Below, one piece after another: positions 20,201 through 28,521 of a stretch of DNA of 64,000 nt. Position 1 is the stretch's first letter. Every line of letters starts with the position of its first letter. This stretch comes from Rhodococcus erythropolis NBRC 15567. GTDB taxonomy: Bacteria; Actinomycetota; Actinomycetes; Mycobacteriales; Mycobacteriaceae. The stretch is from NCBI RefSeq assembly GCF_001552595.1, contig NZ_BCRM01000036.1, forward strand, positions 1 through 64,000, in the 5' to 3' direction. The translations under genes and the position numbers were made by a program. The notes beneath the pieces are model-generated. The model saw only the letters and a program-made list of their open reading frames with translations, was not told the DNA's origin and did not search any database.

Positions 20201-20880
20201 TCCGGTAGCGAACGCTGATCGGCGACAGAGAAGTACCGAAGCTCCGATACCTCGTCACCCCAGAATTCGATACGTACCGGATGATCCGCCGTCGGCGAGA
20301 ACAGGTCGAGAATGCCGCCGCGGACCGCGAACTCACCACGCTTTCCCACCATGTCGACACGGCTGTACGCCATCTCCACCAGACGAACCAGAACAGAATC
20401 GAAATCGATCTCGGTGCCGACGCGCAACGTGATCGGCTCGATCTCGCCAAGACCCGGCGCCATTGGCTGAACGAGAGAGCGCACCGTGGTCACGATCACC
20501 CGAAGAGGCGAGCCGTACGAGGCGTCGTCTGGTCTGGCGAGTCGGCGCAGTACCTCCACCCGTCGCCCGACGGTGTCCGCGCTCGGCGACAGTCGCTCGT
20601 GCGGCAATGTTTCCCACGACGGGAACTGCGCGACGCCTCCACCGAGCATCTCGGTGAGTTCTGACGTCAGATCGTCGGCTTCGCGACCGGTGGCCGTCAC
20701 CAGCAGCACCGGAGTGCGCGCGGCAAGTGCAGCGGCGATGAATGGTCGAGCCGGCTTCGGCGCCACGATGTCCAGGGCAGGCGCACCGATCGAGTCGATC
20801 ACTGGAGTGAACGCGGCGTCTGCGAGGGCGACCTCGGCGAGTCCAGCGAGCGCAGTCTGGGCAGAGGACAAGGAAGTCAA
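17254..20880 (-). CDS. mfd: Transcription-repair coupling factor
   Basis: 1208 aa from TTG 20880, with AGGAG 8 nt upstream; an in-frame GTG 12 nt earlier overlaps that ribosome site. Mfd removes stalled RNA polymerase from DNA lesions and recruits UvrA. The N-terminal UvrB-like part, the CarD-like RNA-polymerase-interaction domain beginning at [15 protein letters not shown], the RecG-like motor with [11 protein letters not shown] (Walker A) and VDEEQRFG (DExQ box), and the C-terminal TRCF domain are all recognisable. Length is normal for Actinobacteria. In the conserved backbone its next upstream neighbour would be a TetR gene and glmU; here a 7-kb operon intervenes. Confidence 0.97.
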   Translation of the reverse strand: MTSLSSAQTALAGLAEVALADAAFTPVIDSIGAPALDIVAPKPARPFIAAALAARTPVLLVTATGREADDLTSELTEMLGGGVAQFPSWETLPHERLSPSADTVGRRVEVLRRLARPDDASYGSPLRVIVTTVRSLVQPMAPGLGEIEPITLRVGTEIDFDSVLVRLVEMAYSRVDMVGKRGEFAVRGGILDLFSPTADHPVRIEFWGDEVSELRYFSVADQRSLPDVDVDSVIAPPCRELILTADVRDRAAALAAENQADASLVEMLDKISAGIPVEGMEALLPVLKPGELQLLSDVLPVGAHILLCDPEKVRTRATDLVRTGQEFLEASWTAASIGGAAPLDTSILNGGGVDLGASAYRSLRHVRESAEAAGRPWWTVSPLASGNGEELEIPVQAAPQVRGSDDLLAELFVSLRAHVSTGGRAAIVVAGAGTASRVVERLGEAEVPAKMLDGGATPARGQVAVLRGSLHDGLVLAGDDSTPGMVIVTESDLTGNRVAAVGDGKRLPAKRRNQVDPLALSAGDMVVHDQHGIGRFVEMVERTIGGARREYLVIEYAPSKRGHPGDRLFVPMESLDQLSRYVGGELPALSKLGGSDWANTKRKARKAVREIAGELVQLYAARQAAPGHAFGPDTPWQKELEDAFAFTETIDQLTVISEVKADMEKPVPMDRVVIGDVGYGKTEIAVRAAFKAVQDGKQVAVLVPTTLLAQQHLQTFTERMASFPVKVRGLSRFTDAKDSKEIIAGMAEGEIDIVVGTHRLLQTGIRWKDLGLVIVDEEQRFGVEHKEHIKALRTHVDVLTMSATPIPRTLEMSMAGIREMSTILTPPEERHPILTYVGAYADKQVAAAIRRELLRDGQVFYVHNRVSSIDKAAKKIRELVPEARVVVAHGQMNEDTLEKTVQGFWERDFDVLVCTTIIETGLDISNANTLIVERADSLGLSQLHQLRGRVGRSRERGYAYFLYPAEKPLTETAYDRLATISQNSDLGAGMAVAMKDLEIRGAGNVLGAEQSGHVAGVGFDLYVRLVGEAVEAFRAAADGKPITMDEGTKEVRIDLPVDAHIPPDYVTSDRLRLEGYRKLAAATDSDGIAAVVEELVDRYGPLPEEVRRLISVAKLRLLCREYQLEEVAVTGTQLKISPMSLPDSKQIRLKRIYPSAQYRATTGLVQLPLPRTGGVGSDRLRDVELLQYIADFILAIDGRAAGAVLVEA

Positions 20881-21008
20881 CGAACGCACTCCTGAACAGT
20901 GATGACGGGTTGCGGACGCACAGCCCGAGCGCAAGATCTCCACCGAGGCAGAGTTGTGCGCCGGTTCGATTCTATCGGTGCGCGATCTCGCAGCGCAGTC
21001 CGATCCGT

Positions 21009-23594
21009 TCAGTTTCCCGTAACGCTCGGCTTCTTCGTCGTCCGCTTGGCCGGTGAAGATCGGGTGGCCGGGGCGCTCGGCGGTGCCACGGCCACGCTGG
21101 TGTGAGAGTTGAGCGCCCGAACCCGGCCGATTACCTTCGTTGCCTGGCTGGTTCTCCGTAGACGTACAGTCCTGCGACCGTTCGGCGCGAGGTGGAACCA
21201 GGAGTCTTCGGGCTCGAAGCCCTGCAGTTCGAGGGCAACGTATTGGGCGGAAGCATCCGTCGAGACGTCGACTACCCACTCTTCGTCGCCGACGTTGCGC
21301 GCCGTGGCGACAAGTCCGACCGACCGCTCGAGGGGCCGTGCCGGACTCCCCAGGAGGTGCACCACTTCGTCCACCATCTCGCCGTCTTCGTCTTCGAGCG
21401 TGACGGTGACGGCGTCGTATGTCCGCGCCCCGAACTGAAAGACGTGAGTGAGGTCGGTGAAACGGCCGACAAGGCTGTCCACGGACCAGGTCAGACTCGA
21501 GTGCGATTCCACCTTGACCGGTAGCGCGACGTCGACTGGGACGACACCTGACCGACTGTGCGCTCGAAACCTGATCTCGCCGACGACAGGTTCGGCAGTC
21601 TCGTTGATCGCGTCGAGCCTCAATCCGTCCATACCGTCGTCCGTGACGAGGAGCGCGATCGGTTTGGCGCTCCTACGGAGCACGAACCACGGAGCCTTGG
21701 GGCTGCCGCTCCAATCGAGGACCCCCCATCCCGGCCCGGGCTCCAGGTCTCGCAGTGCGAGTGTCAAGGCGCCGTCGCACCGAGAATCCGGGCGACGCCA
21801 ATAGCCGAGCGTCGAGGCGAACGCCTCACATACGGCTGCTCGCCCCAGGTCGAGATAGCGTTCCGGGTCGGACCACCGGACTTCACGAGCGTCTTCGCCG
21901 AAAAGCGCGTGGACGTAGTGATCCCGAACATCCTCGAAATCCCACGACGATCCGTTGTCCCGCGGCACCGCGGCTTTCCATGCCGGGTGGTGCCCTGCGA
22001 CGGCGAGCGAACCGAATTCGTTCTCGATCACGGCATTCGACGGTGGAATCGAAAATGCCAGTGATTCGGTCGCAAAACGTACTCGCGCGCTGAGCACGTC
22101 GGCCAGTGGACGACGATAGGCACCCACCCCGAAGTAGTGGGCGACCCCGCTTCCGACATGCGTTGCCAATTGCTCTCCCCCGCGAGGCGCCGAGGGCGAC
22201 GACGTCACGTATTCGAGTTCAGGTGCCACCGCCGAGATCAGCTCCGGCAGTCTCGAATGAATGAGCGGGATGTGTTGATCGACCAAGCCCAGCATGGTCG
22301 GCTGCTGTTCGGTCTCGCTGCCGCCGCAGAAGACTGCCAAAGCGGGATTTCCACGCACTCTGTGCAAGAACGCGGTGACCTCTGCTGCAACGAGTTCGAA
22401 GAATTCGTCGGTGTCGGGCGGATCAAGAGTCGCCAACATCATGTCCTGCCACACGAGAATGCCCAGTCGCGCGCATTCCTCCCAGAAGTGGTCGCTCTCG
22501 TAGACCATCGTCCCTGGGATTCGAATCATGTTCAGGCCCGCCTCAGCCAGGCGTTCCAAGACACGAGTGGTGCCGGCGTCGTCTTGAAGCGAGATCGGGT
22601 CGGTCGGCACCCACACCGAACCACGGCAGTACACCCGGATGCCGTTGACATTCAAACGGAATCCACCATCGGATCTGTCGGCCTCCACCGTCCGGAAGCC
22701 CACTGAACCGAGATGCTCGGAGACTCCGACCGTTTCTATCGTCACCGGATACGTGCGAGGAGCGCCATGAGTGTGCGGCCACCACAACTGCGCGTCCGGC
22801 ACTTCGACGACGCCGGACACCTCGAGGAATCCGTCCGGTCCGGCAATTACAGCCAATTGTCGCGAGTGTTCGCCGACGCGCACGGTCACGTACTCCAGCG
22901 AGGCCGGCAATCCGGTGAGCCGAGCGCTGACGGCAACGTGACCGGTTGTGCCGTCAACACTCGCGTGCTTGACAGCCGAGACTACGGCGGCAACTCCCTT
23001 GTCCAACAACCGGATACCCCGCCACGGTCCCACCGGTACCGGAACGCCACTGAATACGGGAGCCATACCGAGCATCGTGGTTCGGATCCACCGAAGACCC
23101 TGTTCACGGACCATCGACGAGCGCCAACGTCCTCGAGGACGCCTCGATCTCAGAATCGCGGACAGAGAATGAAAATGAATAGCGACCTGGACGCGTTTAC
23201 CAGCGCCGACTACGGCCGGAATGCTCACTTCCCCAGGTGTGAACATGGATTCAGTGGACGCGACATGGACGCCGCCGATCCAGACATCGGCAAACGCCGT
23301 CACACCGTCGAACTGGAGCAGCCACGACCCCTCACCGGTCGTGGCCACGGTAGTCACGAACCACCAGTCCGATGATGAAACAGACGATGATGAAACCGAC
23401 GACGATGCAACGGACTTCGTGCGTCCGGCGTCCGTTTGCGCCGCCTGTATCGCACCAATGACTGTCCCAGGCACAGACGCTGCGACCCACTCGGTCACGG
23501 TTTCGAGGGCATCCGGATCAGATATGGATCCGGGTTCGGTTGCAGCGCATCGCCATATCGCGCCGGCCAGCAGGTCTGCTGACGAACGAGGCAC
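21009..23594 (-). CDS. GH2-family beta-mannosidase-like protein
   Basis: 861 aa from GTG 23594, 2 bp after the DUF1839 stop (TAA). Residues about 60-180 form a GH2 sugar-binding jelly roll, followed by an Ig-like domain, a TIM barrel and C-terminal beta domains. The acid/base motif of mannosidases is seen as CGGSETE and the nucleophile motif as NEFG. There is no signal peptide, so it acts in the cytoplasm. The C-terminus ends in a Lys/Arg/Ser-rich tail. As last gene of the carrier-protein operon it may act on a mannoside that is the acceptor or product of the pathway. Beta-mannosidase is favoured over galactosidase or glucuronidase, but specificity is not proven. Confidence 0.75.
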   Translation of the reverse strand: MPRSSADLLAGAIWRCAATEPGSISDPDALETVTEWVAASVPGTVIGAIQAAQTDAGRTKSVASSSVSSSSVSSSDWWFVTTVATTGEGSWLLQFDGVTAFADVWIGGVHVASTESMFTPGEVSIPAVVGAGKRVQVAIHFHSLSAILRSRRPRGRWRSSMVREQGLRWIRTTMLGMAPVFSGVPVPVGPWRGIRLLDKGVAAVVSAVKHASVDGTTGHVAVSARLTGLPASLEYVTVRVGEHSRQLAVIAGPDGFLEVSGVVEVPDAQLWWPHTHGAPRTYPVTIETVGVSEHLGSVGFRTVEADRSDGGFRLNVNGIRVYCRGSVWVPTDPISLQDDAGTTRVLERLAEAGLNMIRIPGTMVYESDHFWEECARLGILVWQDMMLATLDPPDTDEFFELVAAEVTAFLHRVRGNPALAVFCGGSETEQQPTMLGLVDQHIPLIHSRLPELISAVAPELEYVTSSPSAPRGGEQLATHVGSGVAHYFGVGAYRRPLADVLSARVRFATESLAFSIPPSNAVIENEFGSLAVAGHHPAWKAAVPRDNGSSWDFEDVRDHYVHALFGEDAREVRWSDPERYLDLGRAAVCEAFASTLGYWRRPDSRCDGALTLALRDLEPGPGWGVLDWSGSPKAPWFVLRRSAKPIALLVTDDGMDGLRLDAINETAEPVVGEIRFRAHSRSGVVPVDVALPVKVESHSSLTWSVDSLVGRFTDLTHVFQFGARTYDAVTVTLEDEDGEMVDEVVHLLGSPARPLERSVGLVATARNVGDEEWVVDVSTDASAQYVALELQGFEPEDSWFHLAPNGRRTVRLRRTSQATKVIGRVRALNSHTSVAVAPPSAPATRSSPAKRTTKKPSVTGN

Positions 23595-23596
23595 TG

Positions 23597-24583
23597 TTAG
23601 ACCAACCTCAAGTGTCGATGCGAGTCGACGCCGACTGTGTCGGCAACGACTTCCATCGCCCTCTTCCACGACACGGCCATCTCGTCGAGTTGTTCACGCG
23701 GGTCCACCGCGCGGCCCCTGGAGGCACGCGCCATCTGAAACTGCACGCTCTTGGCCCCGGACGCCACTTTTCGGAAATCTGGCGCAGCTTCGCCTGTCCC
23801 GGAGAAACCTGCAGTGTCCAAAAACTCGCTGGCGTCGGCTGCCAACTCCGCGCTGGCACCGCACTGACGAAGTAGCCCGAAGGACCAGAGGTGAAAGGCA
23901 TCCATGCCCGCCCCCTGCACCCATTCGAGGTCGTCGATCACCCGGCGTCCCAGCTCTCGCACGGGATTACCCGCCGCTCGAACCGCTACGTTCCGCCGAG
24001 CCACTTCGGCGATGTTTCCGGCGTTGGTCGCGTGAACCGGATTCAACCTGATCTGTTCGACGTAGGGCACGAACGAAGGAAGTGAGCAACGATCGAGATC
24101 GAAGACACCGGAGAAATCGTCGCCTCGCAGCACGTAGTACCCGCTGTTGTGGAAGTATTCAAGCTCGCCGGCAACGCGATCGATCCGATTGGGCACGATC
24201 GTGGTCTTGGTGTGCCCCTCGTGATAACTCGTTCCAAGAGTGTCGGGAAGCCAGTATCCGTCGACTTCAACCGTCGACAGCATCCCAACCGCGAGGTTGT
24301 CCTCGACATGGATCAGCGGGGCCCGCCAGACGTTCATCTCGGCGACTTCGATTCCGTACAGCGCGTAGATGTCCTCGGCCTTGAGCTTGAGGAACGTCCA
24401 CTGAGTCCCGTCGAACCGCGATGAGAAGGCACATGCCAGCGCCGGGACGGGGTCCAATCCCAGCGAATGCAACACTTCGATCCACAGATCCGTATAGCAG
24501 TTGGTCTGCGCCCACACCCGGTCGTCCTGGTGCAACGAATGGGGTTGGTAGCGATCAGGTGAAATGTCGATGAGCCGGGACAT
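23597..24583 (-). CDS. DUF1839-family protein, candidate aminoacyl transferase of the carrier-protein operon
   Basis: 328 aa from ATG 24583, sharing one base with the ligase stop (TGATG). Proteins of this family accompany amino acid:[carrier protein] ligases; no activity is established as far as I know. The N-terminus has QTNCYTDLWIEVLHSLGL (about 27-44), which resembles the Cys-containing first helix of BtrH-like and C39-like papain-fold enzymes, and later LGTSYHEGHTKT offers His residues for a Cys-His pair. From that and from the context I infer a thiol acyltransferase that moves the aminoacyl group from the carrier protein to an acceptor. The second half is helical and of unknown role. Confidence 0.7.
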   Translation of the reverse strand: MSRLIDISPDRYQPHSLHQDDRVWAQTNCYTDLWIEVLHSLGLDPVPALACAFSSRFDGTQWTFLKLKAEDIYALYGIEVAEMNVWRAPLIHVEDNLAVGMLSTVEVDGYWLPDTLGTSYHEGHTKTTIVPNRIDRVAGELEYFHNSGYYVLRGDDFSGVFDLDRCSLPSFVPYVEQIRLNPVHATNAGNIAEVARRNVAVRAAGNPVRELGRRVIDDLEWVQGAGMDAFHLWSFGLLRQCGASAELAADASEFLDTAGFSGTGEAAPDFRKVASGAKSVQFQMARASRGRAVDPREQLDEMAVSWKRAMEVVADTVGVDSHRHLRLV

Positions 24584-25539
24584 CAGATGCCCATTCGTTC
24601 GCGTACGGAGGTTGGCCACGCAGCCACATCAAGACCATGAGTCCGCAACAAGGACAACGCGATTCGCTCCATCCCGAAGCCGACGCACGAGCTGTGCGCC
24701 ACCTCCCCCTCCGCCGTTCGGATGTCGAAGTTGACACCGAAATGGTCGAGATGGTTGTTCGAGGACACGATCGCCGTGCCCTCGTCGAGATCTCCGTAGA
24801 GCCGAACCGTCAGTTCCGTCTTGAGATTCTCTTCACGCTGGTTAGCTGCAAGCATCTTTCCGGCGCGTCCGAAGAAAGGATCATTGGCAATCACCGGGGT
24901 GGCGTCGAGTTGGAGCCGGCCGAGCACCTCGAGCCCCCGCTCGATCCAGTGCTCGCGATGCGCTCGCGCTGCCGCGGCGTCACCGATCGTCACGAACTCG
25001 TGCATCCGAAACGCTTGCATGCGAGCCGGATCGATCGCCGGTTCGTGCCGGAAGCAAAAACCGTAGATGTCCAGCAGTACCCCGCCTTCGGGGAGAACTC
25101 CGGTGTATCGCGCATAGGCAGGATGGCACGCTGCGGAGACGAGCATGGTCTCGGTCGGCTCGAGGTGGCGATCCCACGATTGTCCGTCGGCGCGATCGGC
25201 CAGCAGTCGCGCGTGATCGCGATTGGAACCAGCGAAGGTGTTGATGGCGCCGGTGAGGTTGGGAAACGAAGCGATGTAGTCGGTGCGCTCGAAACTGCTA
25301 CGCGGGAACACCGGCGGGAACCGCAGCCGAGTCGCGGCGTCGCCTGGCCCCGCTGCAACCACCACTCGGTCGATACCGTCGACGATGTCCTCGAACACGC
25401 CGGAACGCCCGTAGAGTCCCGGTACCTCTGTCTCGACGAGTAGTCCTTCGACGAGCAGTTCGCGTTGAAATGCAGCCCGAGCCCGATCCAGATCGGTCTC
25501 GCCTGTCACAGTCTCGGTTGTCACATTCTCCGTCGTCAT
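24583..25539 (-). CDS. Amino acid:[carrier protein] ligase (seryl-tRNA synthetase-like catalytic core)
   Basis: 318 aa, far shorter than a seryl-tRNA synthetase because the tRNA-binding coiled coil is missing. Class II motifs are visible: FRHEPAIDPARMQAFRMHEF (motif 2 region, 163-182) and CVGFGMERIALSL (motif 3, 285-297). Cys138, Glu181 and Cys285 match the Cys-Glu-Cys zinc site known for the Bradyrhizobium enzymes, which activate small amino acids with ATP and load them on the phosphopantetheine of a dedicated carrier protein. The ATG overlaps the dehydrogenase stop by ATGA. The substrate amino acid, probably glycine or alanine by family, is not determined by what I can see. Confidence 0.9.
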   Translation of the reverse strand: MTTENVTTETVTGETDLDRARAAFQRELLVEGLLVETEVPGLYGRSGVFEDIVDGIDRVVVAAGPGDAATRLRFPPVFPRSSFERTDYIASFPNLTGAINTFAGSNRDHARLLADRADGQSWDRHLEPTETMLVSAACHPAYARYTGVLPEGGVLLDIYGFCFRHEPAIDPARMQAFRMHEFVTIGDAAAARAHREHWIERGLEVLGRLQLDATPVIANDPFFGRAGKMLAANQREENLKTELTVRLYGDLDEGTAIVSSNNHLDHFGVNFDIRTAEGEVAHSSCVGFGMERIALSLLRTHGLDVAAWPTSVRERMGI

Positions 25540-26726
25540 AGCGTTCCCCGGTATCCGATAGCCATGTGCGCTGAACCTGCCATGATTCGATCGTTGTTCA
25601 CCATCACCGCTGCGCCGTGCGCGTCACGAAGGTGCCGACCGAGTGAAAATTCGGTGTCCTCGCGATATCCCGAGATGCCACAGATCAGCATTGTCTGCCC
25701 CACGATTTCCACCACCGCGGTGGAGGCTGTGACTTTCAGGTTGTTCATCGCGAGCGAAAAGCCCACCGCTCCCGTCGCCTCGAAATCGGCGGCGCCTTCC
25801 GCAGCGTGGACTGCGCGGTCGTACCTGCGTGCAGAGGCGTCGACGAGATCGGCGAATTGTTGTGCCGAAGCAGCAACTTCGGCGAGCCGCAGCGCTCCGG
25901 GGGAAGTGACTCCGGGCTGCTTGCGGGCGGCGGCACGCACGTACTTGCGTGCCTTCTCGACTGCAGCGTCGGCAATTCCCAACCACACCGAGCTCCAGAC
26001 GACGTGCGAGACCGGAAGCATCGTATGGGTGGAGATATCGGAATACGGTACGTCGGCGACCATCTCGGGCGTCGAGGTGGCCCGAAGGATGTAACCAAGA
26101 CTGCAAGTTCCCCTGAGTCCCAGCGTGTTCCACTCGGTGGTGCGTTCGAGCGTCAGGTCTGGGGTACGACACACAACGAGAACCTGATCGTTCGGCTGAC
26201 TCTCCGGGGTTCGCCGAGCCGTCACGACTATCGCGTCGGAGTGTTCGCCGTACGAAATGACAGGCGCGTTCTTGATCAACAGCAGATGACCGCCCAAGTC
26301 TTCGACCGCGCAGTAACTCCGGCTGACGTCACCACCGATTCCCAGCTCAGTGGTTGCCGATGCCAACAGCAGTTGCTTGTCGACCGTTTCTTCGACAAAC
26401 CCGCGTAGCGCTTCGGTGTTGCCGTGCTTGACCAACGAGTAGATTTGCGTCTGATGCATCGCGAAAATCATTCCGCTTGCTGCACAGCGTGTTCCGATCA
26501 CACGGGCGATCTGCGACACTTCCTGCAGCGAGAGTCCTTCGCCGCCTAGTTCCCTCGGCACAGCTACGGACAGCAGCCGTTCGCTTCGCATGGCGTCGAC
26601 AGCTTCACGCGGAAACCTTGCCTCGGCATCGACTTCGTCGGCCCACGCCGCTGCAACTTCGTCGGCCAACCGTGTGGCCCGCTCGAGGGCCGTCCCGGTG
26701 GCGCACTGCGATTGCGGAGCGTTCAT
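25536..26726 (-). CDS. Acyl-CoA dehydrogenase-like flavoprotein, probably acting on a carrier-bound aminoacyl group
   Basis: 396 aa, full length for the family, with the N-terminal helical, central beta and C-terminal helical domains. A GLRGTCSLGY segment lies where FAD-contacting residues are expected, and the C-terminus has SLGRHLRDAHGAAVMVNNDRI. I do not see a clear catalytic glutamate, so the reaction may differ from fatty acyl oxidation. The gene is locked between carrier protein and ligase by ATGA overlaps on both sides. That suggests the substrate is the aminoacyl thioester, giving an imino or dehydroamino acyl product. An ordinary fatty acyl-CoA substrate remains possible. Confidence 0.78.
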   Translation of the reverse strand: MNAPQSQCATGTALERATRLADEVAAAWADEVDAEARFPREAVDAMRSERLLSVAVPRELGGEGLSLQEVSQIARVIGTRCAASGMIFAMHQTQIYSLVKHGNTEALRGFVEETVDKQLLLASATTELGIGGDVSRSYCAVEDLGGHLLLIKNAPVISYGEHSDAIVVTARRTPESQPNDQVLVVCRTPDLTLERTTEWNTLGLRGTCSLGYILRATSTPEMVADVPYSDISTHTMLPVSHVVWSSVWLGIADAAVEKARKYVRAAARKQPGVTSPGALRLAEVAASAQQFADLVDASARRYDRAVHAAEGAADFEATGAVGFSLAMNNLKVTASTAVVEIVGQTMLICGISGYREDTEFSLGRHLRDAHGAAVMVNNDRIMAGSAHMAIGYRGTL

Positions 26727-26965
26727 GCAGCACCCAACTCCGTCAACGCACCCTCGATCGCCTTGACGCTTGCGAAAGTACTCTTCCGCAACAACTCGTC
26801 AGGAAACTCGATGTCGAACGAATCCTCCAGCGCTAACATGACATTCACGCTCGCGTGCGACGTCAAACCCAACTCGTAAAGATCGGCCTCTCCATCGATC
26901 GTGCTCACGTCGACTGCCAGCCGACCGTGCTCGACGAGCACTTTCCGAATTGCCTGATCAATCAT
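26723..26965 (-). CDS. Dedicated acyl/aminoacyl carrier protein
   Basis: 80 aa, one four-helix carrier domain. The phosphopantetheine attachment Ser lies in LGLTSHASVNVM (residue 36 region), the form found in carrier proteins of amino acid:[carrier protein] ligases rather than the DSL of fatty acid ACP. It would hold the activated amino acid as a thioester. It overlaps the AcpS gene by 8 bp and the dehydrogenase gene by 4 bp, so all three are translated together. Confidence 0.9.
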   Translation of the reverse strand: MIDQAIRKVLVEHGRLAVDVSTIDGEADLYELGLTSHASVNVMLALEDSFDIEFPDELLRKSTFASVKAIEGALTELGAA

Positions 26966-27404
26966 CAGCGATGTCGTCCTTCTTTTCGATGCGAGCGCCC
27001 GAGCGTGTTGCGATCACCATTGCGATGGCCACGTCCGCTTCGTGCGAGATAGATACTTGAAAATCGTGCAGATCCTGGGCCTGCGCGAGTTCCGCGGCAT
27101 TACCGGACAGCGTCACCCCACAGCCACCCCACTCGGCCCGAGTGATTTCGATGGAATTCCACGGAACGGGGACGTCACCGGGCCGCAGTACCTTCACAAC
27201 AGCCTCTTTGGCGGCGAAGCGTGCAGCCAATCGTTGATCCCGTGCCGGCCCGGCGCACGTCTGCAATTCGTGCGGGGTGAAGGTCCGATCGAGATACCTC
27301 CGCCCGAAGAGTTCGATACTTCGAGTGACATCTACGACGTTCACTACGTCACAGCCGATCCGCGGGCCGATATCGAGCATCGGCGTCGGCGCAGTGTCAC
27401 CCAT
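26958..27404 (-). CDS. Holo-[acyl-carrier-protein] synthase of the carrier-protein operon
   Basis: 148 aa from ATG 27404, chosen because GGGGAG lies 7 nt upstream; an ATG at 27419 has no such site. AcpS motifs are present: IGCDVVNV near the N-terminus, RFAAKEAVVK and a C-terminal SISHEADVA. It moves 4'-phosphopantetheine from CoA to the carrier Ser. The organism should have another AcpS for fatty acid synthesis, so this one is probably dedicated to the neighbouring carrier protein. It is the first gene of the six-gene operon; its ribosome site lies in a possible hairpin. Confidence 0.88.
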   Translation of the reverse strand: MGDTAPTPMLDIGPRIGCDVVNVVDVTRSIELFGRRYLDRTFTPHELQTCAGPARDQRLAARFAAKEAVVKVLRPGDVPVPWNSIEITRAEWGGCGVTLSGNAAELAQAQDLHDFQVSISHEADVAIAMVIATRSGARIEKKDDIADD

Positions 27405-27409
27405 CTGTT

Positions 27410-27459
27410 GACTCCCCATCTGGGGTCGTACACGCCGGGCAGCCCCCTATGCTGCCCGG
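27410..27459 (-). promoter_or_regulatory. Leader hairpins in front of the AcpS gene
   Basis: A perfect 9-bp stem (27435-27443 with 27451-27459, 7-nt loop) is followed on the minus strand by an imperfect dyad (27410-27427, CCCC-AGAT-GGGG core) that contains the GGGGAG ribosome site of the AcpS start at 27404. The second structure could hide the ribosome site, the first could be an attenuator or stability element. Purely structural reading. Confidence 0.4.
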
Positions 27460-27585
27460 TGCGCCGACGCCGTCACCCTGCCCTGACAAACCTTCATTCT
27501 CAGCAATTCTTCAGCTACCGGTAGAACATACCGCAATCCGAAGATGATGGGCAAGATCAGACTTCCAGATTCCCATCCACACTAT

Positions 27586-27606
27586 AAACATACTCTTAGT
27601 TTGTTT
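27586..27606. promoter_or_regulatory. Operator candidate C (AAACATAC-TCTTA-GTTTGTTT)
   Basis: Arms are identical to those of site B (16318-16338); seven of eight arm positions pair. On the minus strand it runs into TATAGT, a likely -10 of the carrier-protein operon whose first start lies 182 bp downstream. The adjacent receptor-like TetR gene makes it the natural first candidate for binding. Confidence 0.65.
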
Positions 27607-27690
27607 CGAATGCAGAACAAAGAGAACAATGTCGCTACCAGGACATTTGCAGCAAACTGACCAAAGGAGCAGTACGGAGAGCCAGTGATT

Positions 27691-28332
27691 TCAGTGATCG
27701 CTGGCAAGGCGGCGGGCCGCGAATTGCCTGAAGTACTCCACTTTCGATTCCGGGACCACGATCGGAAGTATCAGGTTCCACGATGCCTTCATGGAGTCCG
27801 AAAGCTCACGAACGGTCCCGGTCGCGGCTGCCATCAGCCGAACTCCGGACGCCACTTCCAACAGGAAACGAGCGATGTCAGCAGAATCCGCGTCCGAACG
27901 CAGATCACCTTCGTCTGCCGCACGGCTGGCAAGTTCACGGTAAATGTCGAGCCACACGTCCAGAGTCGCCGGCCCGGAGCCCCGATAGTCCCCGATCTCG
28001 ACCAACAAGCGGAACGTCGCTCTAACCATGGCGTCATGCGCACCGATGTCGACGATGACCGACGAAATACCGATCAGCGACTCGAGTGCGGGAGTGCGAC
28101 GGTCCAACCAGAGCTCACATTTTGCGTCGAAACGCGCCGAACCCTCGTCGATCACCGCCCGCGCGAGTTCTTCCTTGGACCCGAAATGGAAGTACAGCGC
28201 GCCTTTGGTCACCTGCGACTCAGCGATGATCTCGCTCAAGCTGGCATTGGCATAACCCAGGCGCAAGAACACACCCGCTGCTCCGCGCAGCACCGAATCA
28301 CGGGTGGCTTCTGCCCGTTCTTGCCTCACCAT
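27691..28332 (-). CDS. TetR-family regulator resembling gamma-butyrolactone receptors (ScbR/ArpA type)
   Basis: 213 aa from ATG 28332 with GGAGG 8 nt upstream; a TTG at 28347 overlaps that site. The DNA-binding part shows VRQERAEATRDSVLRGAA and the recognition helix end VTKGALYFHFGSKEELA, hallmarks of butyrolactone autoregulator receptors. A Trp in TLDVWLDIY sits where receptors carry a ligand-contacting Trp, and the C-terminus W-N-LILPIVVPES also follows the ScbR pattern. Such proteins repress targets until a butyrolactone binds. No afsA/gblA-type synthase gene is in the window. It lies 286 bp upstream of the AcpS gene in the same direction. Confidence 0.75.
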   Translation of the reverse strand: MVRQERAEATRDSVLRGAAGVFLRLGYANASLSEIIAESQVTKGALYFHFGSKEELARAVIDEGSARFDAKCELWLDRRTPALESLIGISSVIVDIGAHDAMVRATFRLLVEIGDYRGSGPATLDVWLDIYRELASRAADEGDLRSDADSADIARFLLEVASGVRLMAAATGTVRELSDSMKASWNLILPIVVPESKVEYFRQFAARRLASDH

Positions 28333-28521
28333 CGATCCGGCCTCCAATCACCACACATCGAACGAATCCTTGGTCTTACCCGTTCACAGCGTCAAAATGG
28401 AAGGCACGGTTCGGCATTCAACCCACCCTGCAAACAAATGAGACATTTGCCCATCAAACGATCGTGATACAGCGAACACAGCTTAGACCGCGATCCATCT
28501 CTGCGCGGCAGGCGCGCCTGG

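Noticed and set aside
26958..27404. Reading the six-gene operon as part of an NRPS or PKS cluster
   Set aside because: No adenylation-condensation modules or ketosynthases are nearby; the activating enzyme is of the tRNA-synthetase-like class and the operon is flanked by housekeeping genes.
28428..28450. AAACAAAT-N5-ATTTGCCC upstream of the receptor-like TetR gene as an autoregulatory site
   Set aside because: Left arm is close to the consensus but the right arm is not; it is better read as a separate CAAATG-AGA-CATTTG dyad of unknown meaning.
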